Part shown: positions 53,450 through 61,500 of the stretch, piece after piece | Layout of the letters: each line of letters begins with the position of its first letter | Position numbering within the stretch: position 1 is the stretch's first letter | Source: Shimia sp. R9_2 | GTDB lineage: Bacteria > Pseudomonadota > Alphaproteobacteria > Rhodobacterales > Rhodobacteraceae | NCBI RefSeq assembly: GCF_017743735.1 | Contig: NZ_JAGHRO010000011.1 | Coordinates: forward strand, 62,001-126,000 | Reading direction: 5' to 3' | Length of the DNA stretch: 64,000 nucleotides | Made by a program: the position numbers and the translations under genes | Notes under the pieces: generated by a model | The model's input: only the letters and a program-made list of their open reading frames with translations | Told to the model about the DNA's origin: nothing | Databases searched by the model: none

Positions 53450-54727
53450 TCAATCATCGTGGCGGGCGACTTGCTGCTTGGACGAGCTTACTTGACGGCA
53501 ACGAAGTGCCTCCAAAAGCTCTTCATTTGACATTTCGGGTTCAAGGCGTTGGACCGCATCTTGCGGGCAGCCTCGCTGCGCCTCGGACTTCTTCAGCATG
53601 TCAATTAGGGTCTCCGTAAATTCTTCTGGCGTATCGACGGCGGTGACCAGGCCATCCAGCATGTCGCTATAAGCTTCGAGAGTCTTTTTGAAAGTGACAA
53701 CTCTCATACCGAGCTCAAGATAAGTGCCGATTTTGATGCTTATCCCACTCGTGACCAGCATGGGCGCAATGCCAATGGTATTTCCATCACCTAAAGTGCG
53801 TAGATCTTCAACAAAACCTACACAGCGTACACCGTCGTGTCTGCCTTCCACCCATTTTGAAATTTCGCCGACAATCCAAAGCTCCACGCCAGTTTCTTGC
53901 CAAACGCGCGGCCATATTTCTTTGAGGATCATGTCCAATGCGGCGCGATTGCCGCCGTGTTTTACGCCAATAAAAACGACGCGGGGCGGGGCGCTTGAAT
54001 CTCCGGTGTTTTTTGTGAGCCGTGGGCGCATCCAGATATGTTCTGCATCTGGAAGATGGTGTTTGACTGCATCGGCTTCAATTTGCGAGGCGTGAATGCA
54101 AACATGCGCGTCACGCAGGCGCGCAACTTCTTGATCTAGCGTTATGGGGTTATGGTCTGGGCATATGCCGGACTCCTGAAAAGACACTGCCCTACTGGAG
54201 AAAAGGTCGTGCATCAAAACGCCACGCTTCTTAGCATTGCAGCCGCCGAGCAAGGGGGCGAGGGAAGAGTACTCGGCAATCACCAAATCTGCACCCAGAG
54301 CATTTGCTGCGCGTTGGACCTCTTCAGCCTCCCTATCTGTAAGCGTTTTGCCTAAAGCGCTGGGAAAGGAAAGTCGCCGCCCTCCGTTTAAGCCCTTGGT
54401 AAGAGACGTCACGCTGGCGAGGGCGCGGAGAATGAATTTTCTCCATACCCGCGAGCGGGTCGAAATATAAAGCCTACCCACCTTCAGACTTCCGGGCCAA
54501 ATGACAGGTATGTCGTTGTCGCATAAAACGCGATCGGGGCGGCAAAATGGGATGTGTCCAAAACTGGTGGTCGGCGCAGCGACAATGCGAACCTGATAGC
54601 CTGCGTCAAAGAGGATTGAACAAAGGTACATAAGGTGCACACCGCTACCCGACTTGAGGTTGCTCAGGCGGCGATGCATCAATATCGTTGCATAAACTGG
54701 CGCAGAGGTCGTCAAATTTGAATCCAC
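53450..54727 (-). CDS. Glycosyltransferase, GT-B fold
   Basis: This 425-residue protein has an N-terminal domain with MHRRLSNLKSGSGVHLMYLCSIL and a C-terminal donor domain with PPRVVFIGVKHGGNRAALDMI, GIAPMLVTSGISIKIGTYLELGMRVV and related GT4-like features. The usual EX7E glutamates are not obvious, so family membership is tentative. GTG 54727 is the likely start. It is convergent with the OPX gene (33 bases apart). It probably acts in repeat-unit assembly. Confidence 0.8.
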   Translation of the reverse strand: MDSNLTTSAPVYATILMHRRLSNLKSGSGVHLMYLCSILFDAGYQVRIVAAPTTSFGHIPFCRPDRVLCDNDIPVIWPGSLKVGRLYISTRSRVWRKFILRALASVTSLTKGLNGGRRLSFPSALGKTLTDREAEEVQRAANALGADLVIAEYSSLAPLLGGCNAKKRGVLMHDLFSSRAVSFQESGICPDHNPITLDQEVARLRDAHVCIHASQIEADAVKHHLPDAEHIWMRPRLTKNTGDSSAPPRVVFIGVKHGGNRAALDMILKEIWPRVWQETGVELWIVGEISKWVEGRHDGVRCVGFVEDLRTLGDGNTIGIAPMLVTSGISIKIGTYLELGMRVVTFKKTLEAYSDMLDGLVTAVDTPEEFTETLIDMLKKSEAQRGCPQDAVQRLEPEMSNEELLEALRCRQVSSSKQQVARHDD

Positions 54728-54849
54728 CTTAGGGTGTTCATCTCTTGAAGCTATACGGATTGATACGCGAGATATACCCTTAGGGATTAATTCTCAATTT
54801 ATTACAAAACCACCAAGTGGCGCTATGCCTTTCAAGCGCACCTATATTT

Positions 54850-55779
54850 TTAAGTAATTCTATTCCTTATTGCCTCCAGCAGCTGATGCCCGACCATCGG
54901 AATAGCATGGGGGTGACGTGATAAGTGACGGCAGGCTGCACCCACTTGCCTAGCTTTCAACGCTGACATGATGCGTTCGGTTTCCATCATTTTTCTAAGG
55001 CCAATCTCTCTTTCGCTAAATAGATCAATCGCATGATTGCTGATATCGTTATGATATCTATCGACAAACTTACAATCTTCTTTGATCAGTGCTTCGAAGT
55101 GATCGGGATCTATTCGGTGAGAAATCGACCCTCTCCTAACAGTATAGAGGTAGTCAGCTTTTGGCCAAACGAGAACTCTCCCCCCCTTCGCCAACGCTTC
55201 AAATATCAGGTGGCAGTCCTCGCCATTTCTCAGGCTTCTATTGTATTCTAGTTCTTTCTCTTCGATGAAAGATCTACGAAGTACCGGCTTTAAATACCCC
55301 GTGCTTTTTGATTTTGGGGAAATTATATTATCGGAAACGTATTCCTCTAATGCAACTTTAGCGCCAATCTTAATTTCGTTATACCTTAGAAAAGTACCAT
55401 CCTCGTATGTATGCCCTTGCTCATCGACCTTTTGGAAGTTTCCTAGCAAGACGTCGGCATCAAATTCCTCCGCGTATGTAATCATTTCTTTGAGGCGGTC
55501 TGGCTGCATCGTGTCGTCAGAATCAAGCACGCAAATCCAGTTTCCTTCGCAGTGATTTAGTGCTGCATTTCGTGCCGCGGCCGGGCCGCCGTTGTGAGCC
55601 AATCTCTCGAAGATCACGTCGTTTCGCACAGGAATTTGATCTGCAAAATCTTCATCTGACGCATCGTCAATAATCACGACGCGCGTTTTTACATCCCGCT
55701 GACCAAGGGCACTGCTTACTGACTTTTCAATCGTTGCTTTAGCATTCCATGCTGCAATTATTACCGTTGCATCGGTCAT
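54850..55779 (-). CDS. Glycosyltransferase family 2
   Basis: This 309-residue GT-A enzyme shows VIIAAWNAKATIEKSVSSAL, VVIIDDASDED and WICVLDSDDTM (DXD motif), then a helical C-terminus. It is a paralogue of the gene at 55976-57001, which lies divergently 196 bases away. The gene is visibly more AT-rich than its neighbours, with many A/T-ending codons, which may reflect recent transfer. ATG 55779 starts the frame. Function in exopolysaccharide assembly is inferred from family and location. Confidence 0.88.
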   Translation of the reverse strand: MTDATVIIAAWNAKATIEKSVSSALGQRDVKTRVVIIDDASDEDFADQIPVRNDVIFERLAHNGGPAAARNAALNHCEGNWICVLDSDDTMQPDRLKEMITYAEEFDADVLLGNFQKVDEQGHTYEDGTFLRYNEIKIGAKVALEEYVSDNIISPKSKSTGYLKPVLRRSFIEEKELEYNRSLRNGEDCHLIFEALAKGGRVLVWPKADYLYTVRRGSISHRIDPDHFEALIKEDCKFVDRYHNDISNHAIDLFSEREIGLRKMMETERIMSALKARQVGAACRHLSRHPHAIPMVGHQLLEAIRNRIT

Positions 55780-55975
55780 CTGGGTCTAATACGGTTCTAT
55801 CAATTTGATTTTGAAATTAGTGGGTTAAGAACTTAAAGATGTTCGAAGACTGCCGTGCCTCAAAGAGGTTTGCAACAGATTACTCCGCATCAAGTCTCTA
55901 TTTTTGTTGTGAGTTTTCTTTTTGGCAACAGAGATGCCATTTGCACAATCCACCTAAAGCAACGGTTGGCCGGAC

Positions 55976-57001
55976 TTGACTGCCCCTAAAGATATACCAT
56001 CTGTCTCGGTAATTATCCCTGCCTGGAATGCCGCTGAGACCCTCTCTCGGGCGGTAAGGTCTGCGCTAAATCAAGAGGGTGTCTCTGTAGAAGTCATTGT
56101 GGTCGATGACGCTTCTACTGATGAAACGCTGATTTGTGCTGAGAGGCTGGCTGCAGCAGATAATCGGGTTCGTGTTTTAAGGCAGAAGAATAATCAGGGT
56201 CCTGCTGCAGCGCGCAACCTTGCATTAGATGAAGCTCGCGCGCCTTACGTTACGCCTCTGGACTCAGATGACTTTATGGAGAAAGGGAGACTCAGAGCAC
56301 TTTTGGCTATCGCACAAGAAACACATTGGGATTTTGTTGCAGACGACCTTTTCAAGGTGCCCGAAAGTGATATTGATGGCCCTCGGCAGCGTTTGATTTC
56401 AGATGAACCAATCAATGAACTCAGCATAGATTTCGCGGGCTTCGTCCAAGGGAACCTTTCAAGCGAACGTGGCGGGCGTCGGGAGCTAGGTTTCATTAAG
56501 CCGCTTATCTCCAAAACATTCCTAGAGCAGGCAAACCTTCGTTACGACGAAAGTCTTCGATTGGGGGAGGATTACATTCTTTACGCGTCCGCACTTTTGA
56601 GTGGCGCGAGATTTTGTCTGACGGATCCTTGTGGATACGTTGCCGTGATGCGGCCAACCTCATTGAGCGGTCAGCATTCTACGCGGGACTTGGGGGCGCT
56701 GGTGCAAGGCGACCTCTTATTGATGGCAAATCCTGCGCTAAAGCCCAAGGATCGGACCGCTTTGAAGGCGCACTACATTGAGACGCTCAAAAAATGGCAC
56801 TGGCTTCGACTTATTGATGCGGTGAAATCTCGTAGCCCAATTGAGGCTATTCGCTGCTTTTATGCCCCCTTTCCCGTGATCGAGGAGCTGCTGAGAAATC
56901 TCCGTGAGCAGTTCATAATAAGGTGCAGCGCAAAGTGCAGGTTGTTGTTCGGGCGCGCTGCTAAGGCCGGGTCCCCCGGCGCTAAAGGCGGCAAATCATG
57001 A
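55976..57001 (+). CDS. Glycosyltransferase family 2
   Basis: This 341-residue GT-A enzyme has VSVIIPAWNAAETLSRAV, VIVVDDASTDET and YVTPLDSDDFM (DXD), followed by a C-terminal helical part. The closest relative in the window is the divergent gene at 54850-55779; both share the D-S-D-D motif and KPxxxxxFxE region (IKPLISKTFLEQ versus LKPVLRRSFIEE). TTG 55976 is the likely start, as no ATG lies nearby in frame. It overlaps the next gene by 4 bases (ATGA). Confidence 0.86.
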   Translation: MTAPKDIPSVSVIIPAWNAAETLSRAVRSALNQEGVSVEVIVVDDASTDETLICAERLAAADNRVRVLRQKNNQGPAAARNLALDEARAPYVTPLDSDDFMEKGRLRALLAIAQETHWDFVADDLFKVPESDIDGPRQRLISDEPINELSIDFAGFVQGNLSSERGGRRELGFIKPLISKTFLEQANLRYDESLRLGEDYILYASALLSGARFCLTDPCGYVAVMRPTSLSGQHSTRDLGALVQGDLLLMANPALKPKDRTALKAHYIETLKKWHWLRLIDAVKSRSPIEAIRCFYAPFPVIEELLRNLREQFIIRCSAKCRLLFGRAAKAGSPGAKGGKS

Positions 57002-58074
57002 GCGGAGCAAAGATCCGGTGGGGAATTTTCGGCTCAGGTTCGATCGCGCAGCAGTTCGCGTGGGACATGAGATTTAGTCGCACGAGTTTACTTTCAGGCA
57101 TCGCCTCACGATCAATGGAGAACGCCAAACGGCTTGCGGATGTTCATCCCGGAGCGAAGGTGTTTGCAAATTACGAGGAACTGGCGACGTCAGATGCCGT
57201 TGATGCAATATATGTCGCGACACCCAATGCGCTGCACAAAGAGCATTGCCTCATTGCTATTGCCGCAGGCAAAGCGGTTTTATGTGAAAAGCCATTTGCG
57301 ACAAATTCTTCGGATGCGCGAGAAATCGTAGCGGCTGCAAAGGCCGCAAATGTGTTTTGCATGGAGGCGATGTGGACTCGCTTTCTTCCGATGTTGGCAA
57401 AGGCGCGCTGCCAGATCCGGAGTGGCGAGCTGGGTGAGATTGCGCACTTAAATGCGACGCTTGGCTTTGCCAGGGCAGAACGCCAAGGCGACCCAATCAC
57501 CGATCCAGCGCTTGGCGGTGGTGCACTCAACGACCTTGGGTGCTACGGGCTTTCCATTGCTGAGTATCTTCTTGGACCGTTTGAGGTTGTTGGCGGCGAT
57601 CTGCAGCGCTCGGAAAGCAGCTCGATTAGAACCGCGTCGATATCACTACGCCATAACACCAAAGGTGAACCTAGCCCACTTTCGGCAATAACTGTAAGTC
57701 ATGCCACTCAATTGGAGAACACACTCACTATTGCGGGGACCAAGGCGCGCCTCTCTCTTTCAGCCCCCTTTATTCAAGCGCGCGAAGTTAATTTTTCCTC
57801 TGTGACATTTTCAAATTTCGCCAAAAGTCCAAGTTCTTTAAAATCTCGATTCGCCTCTTCTTATTCAGGTCAAAAATTAAAGAAAGCGATTCGGACTGTT
57901 TTTCCACCATCTAGGGCATTTTCTGCCTCATTTCGTGGCGGAGGGTTACAATTTGAAATAGATGAAGTTGCGAGATGTTTGACGGGGGAATTGGTTGAGA
58001 GTGACATAATGCCTTTAAGAACAACCATTTCCATCATTGAGGAGCTTGAGCGTATCGACAACTTTCGCAAATAG
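56998..58074 (+). CDS. Gfo/Idh/MocA family oxidoreductase
   Basis: This 358-residue oxidoreductase has an N-terminal Rossmann fold (RWGIFGSGSIAQQFAWD, about 6-22), LCEKPFATNS (about 95-104) and a C-terminal domain with GGGALNDLGCYGLSIAEYLLG. That motif is typical of trans-1,2-dihydrobenzenediol dehydrogenase-like members that act on sugars. It overlaps the preceding GT2 gene by 4 bases, so both probably serve one nucleotide-sugar modification and transfer step. Cytoplasmic, NAD(P)-dependent. Confidence 0.88.
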   Translation: MSGAKIRWGIFGSGSIAQQFAWDMRFSRTSLLSGIASRSMENAKRLADVHPGAKVFANYEELATSDAVDAIYVATPNALHKEHCLIAIAAGKAVLCEKPFATNSSDAREIVAAAKAANVFCMEAMWTRFLPMLAKARCQIRSGELGEIAHLNATLGFARAERQGDPITDPALGGGALNDLGCYGLSIAEYLLGPFEVVGGDLQRSESSSIRTASISLRHNTKGEPSPLSAITVSHATQLENTLTIAGTKARLSLSAPFIQAREVNFSSVTFSNFAKSPSSLKSRFASSYSGQKLKKAIRTVFPPSRAFSASFRGGGLQFEIDEVARCLTGELVESDIMPLRTTISIIEELERIDNFRK

Positions 58075-58545
58075 AGTGGAATTTCATTAGTGCGAAGAGA
58101 CAAATTAATACGGACTTATTAGTCACAGTTTCGCCAAGGTCCGGGCGCCAATATGACATGTTGGAACTCTAGCTTGATCATTGACAGGTCGCTGCAAGCA
58201 GTGGCCGGCGTGGTTTCGGTTCCGGCATGTAGTTTATTGTGGGCCATTTCCAGAATATTGCCGGGCATTTTTATTTCAGAGGCTGGTCGAAGAGTTCGAG
58301 TAGGCGGATTATGGAATGTCCTTTTTCAGTTTCACGCGGGTTTTTGCCGATCTTTCGGCGCACTATTTCGCATTATGGTTCTGGTTACTTTTGCGCGCTA
58401 CATCGGCAATGCAGTATCGAGACGGTACACCACTCAGCCGTTTCGAATTCACTACAGCACTGAAATCAGGGCGGTTTGCGCTGCTCTAATTATTTATGTC
58501 GGCCTTTTGGCTGAGCCTTTGGTATGCGAAACGACTGGAGACGAA
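58075..58545 (+). promoter_or_regulatory. Upstream region of the G8/RTX gene
   Basis: This 471-bp stretch lies between the oxidoreductase stop and the preferred RTX start at 58546. An open frame runs in phase from 58153, but its product (Cys- and hydrophobic-rich, no homology I recognise) does not look like an RTX N-terminus and lacks a ribosome site. I treat it as a long 5' untranslated/promoter region. No clear promoter elements or riboswitch was identified. Confidence 0.45.
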
Positions 58546-61500
58546 ATGAACGATATGACGCACACGATGGAGATGGATCACCATGCCGGGCATGGGGCCG
58601 GTGATGCTGGCCAGGATCTTATCGGTTCGGGTAGTATCTCTTTGGCAGAAGCCATCCAGAAACAAAAAGAAATGATATCTGGTGGGCATAGCGCCCATAT
58701 GGATGATTCCGTGAAAATGGGCGAGCACACAAGCCTCGTCGATCTTTTTCCAGATGCAAGCGATCCAGACACCTTTGTAGCTATCAATGGCGGTTCTTGG
58801 TTTGACGCCGCGACATGGGCAAACGGTAAGATTCCAGGCGGGGGCGCCGATGTTTATATTCCGCAGGGTATCTCTGTTGTCTATGATGGTGTAAGCAGCG
58901 CCGAACTCAAAACTGTGGGTGTCGATGGGGGCCTTCACTTTGCAGTTGACACAGATACGCGCATGGAAGTGGAATCCATTTTCACTGGATCCAGCTCTAT
59001 TCTGACGATTGGTGTCGAAGGAAACCCGGTTCAGCCGGATGTTTCTGCAGAAATTATCTTCACAGATGGCCCGATTGACCTGTCATCAGATCCGTCACAG
59101 CTAAGCCATGGCCTTGTCACGCATGGGCAGGTCGAGATCCAAGGTGCGTCTAAAGCTCCCTACCTCAAACTGTCGGATGAACCTTCCAAAGGTGACACCA
59201 CCCTGAAACTTGAAGGGGATGTGGACAGCTGGCAGGTTGGCGACAAACTCGTTGTCATGGGCACAGAATATGTGGGCAACGACTCCAATGGAGTTCTGCA
59301 GACCCAAGACGAAGAAGTTACTATCGTAGCGATCAACGCAGAGACCGGCGTTGTGACCATTGATCGCCCTCTGCAGTATGATCACCATACACCTGACTAT
59401 GTGGGCCGTGACGGCATCGACAATGAGTTGTCCGTTTATGTTGGCAACTCAACCCGCAACGTGAGCTTTGAATCCGAGAACCCGGAGGGTGTACGCGGCC
59501 ACGTTATGTTTATGCATAACCCGGATGTGGAAGTGCGCTTTGCAGAGTTCCATGAGCTGGGCCGCACCGACAAATCAAAACCGATCAACACCAACGAACT
59601 CTGGGATGAAAATGACTGGTCCAATCGTGGCCCAGGCATCAAAAATGGCCCAGGCGAAGATGTTATCGGCACCGCGCGCAACCCTGGAGACGACAACGTC
59701 GAAGGGCGCTATGCGCTTCACATTCATCGTACAGGCGCAGCAGAAGACGCGACACTCGCGATCATCGAAGGTAACTCTGTCACCGGAAGCCCGGGCTGGG
59801 GCATTGTGCACCACGACAGCCACGCCGCCATTGACTATAACTTCGTTTACGGTGTCGCCGGCGCAGGGATCGTATCCGAAGACGCCAATGAAACCGGTCA
59901 ATGGATTGGTAACTTCGTAACGTCCACCGTCGGGACGGGCCGTGACCCCAACTACGATGGCGCTGCCAATGTATTGACCCTGGAAAAGACAGGCGACTTC
60001 GGCATTGAAGGCGTGGCCTTCGAAAGCCAAGCACGCCAAATCGTTCAGCAAGACAACATTGCGGCGAACTCCAAAACCGCCTGGATGTTCAACACTTCGG
60101 AGACAAGTACTCAAGGCCCACTCGCGGATGTGGTGCAGTTTGACCCATCTGGTGAACCATTCGAAGAAATTGAACGCTACGATGAAGAAGACACCTCAAT
60201 TGTTGGCTTCACCGGCAATCAGATGATCGCTGTCGAGCAGGGTGTTTTCACGGGACACCGCAACATCGACAATGCGACCGACATTCAGCAAACTTTCGAG
60301 GACCTTACCGGCTACAACATTCACAATGAAGCTGTACACATCTTCAACTACACAAACGAATATGTCTTTAAAGACACCCTGCTTGTGAATGTTGGTAAAG
60401 CTTTCAAAGTTGGCGACAAAGTCGAAGGTGTAAACCTCTCCAACGTACACGTCGAAGATTCATTCGAGGTTCTCTCATCACGTGGTTTCAATGCAGATGC
60501 CGTGTATGTCGATGTTACGTATCGCGATGTCAGCAAAACTTTGAGTGCGCGTGATGCGAACGGCAATCTCGTAAACGTCGCAAACCAAATCATCGACAGC
60601 AGTAAACTGAAGCCGGTAGAGCAGATCACGTTCAAAGCAGACTCCGGAACGAAGATGACAATCCGCGCAGGTGGGTCTGATCTCGATATTCGCGGCACCT
60701 TGACCGATACCGCAGGGGAATTCCGTTTCCATGCAAACACTTGGTACCGCCAAGATGTGCATACTTTTGACGGCCTGCAGACCACAATTCGTTCAAGCGA
60801 AATGGACTACGTGCTGGACAAGTTTGGCGCCATCAAGAACGCGGACGGATCCTGGGACCTCGGTTTCTATTGGTGGGTTGGTGACCGTGTGACCGGCGAA
60901 AACCAAGCGGTACACATTCCATTGAAGCTCGAAGGGTTTTCGAATTCCTATCTAGAGCAGTATCGCATTGACAAGTTCGTCGCGCCCTCCGGAGAAATCA
61001 AACACTATTACGAAGATGGCATTAGCTCCATTGACGATGATTTCTCCAATGAAACCGGCGGAGACCACGGCGGCCACACAGGAGGTGAGACTGGCGGTGA
61101 TACCGGTGGCGATCACGGCGGCCACACAGGTGGTGACACTGGCGGTGATACCGGTGGCGATCACGGCGGCCACACAGGTGGCGACACTGGCGGCGATGCC
61201 GGTGGCGATCACGGCGGCCACACAGGTGGCGACACTGGCGGTGATACCGGTGGCGATCATGGCGGTCACACAGGTGGCGACACTGGCGGTGATACCGGTG
61301 GCGATCATGGCGGTCACACAGGTGGCGACACTGGCGGTGATACCGGTGGCGATCATGGCGGTCACCCAGGTGGCGATTCTGGCACAACTCCTGATCCCGA
61401 TGCTGTTCAACTGACAGATGGTGACGACGACGGCCGTTCTTTGAGCACCGAGGGTGCAGACGTCATCGATGGCCTCGGCGGCAACGATGTCCTCTATGGC

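Noticed and set aside
58153..58545. N-terminal extension of the RTX gene in the same frame
   Set aside because: The extra 131 residues are Cys- and hydrophobic-rich, unlike type I secreted proteins, and lack a ribosome site; GGAG sits just before ATG 58546.
61063..61383. Possible CRISPR array
   Set aside because: Units are contiguous 48-bp coding repeats with no unique spacers and remain in frame; they encode a linker.
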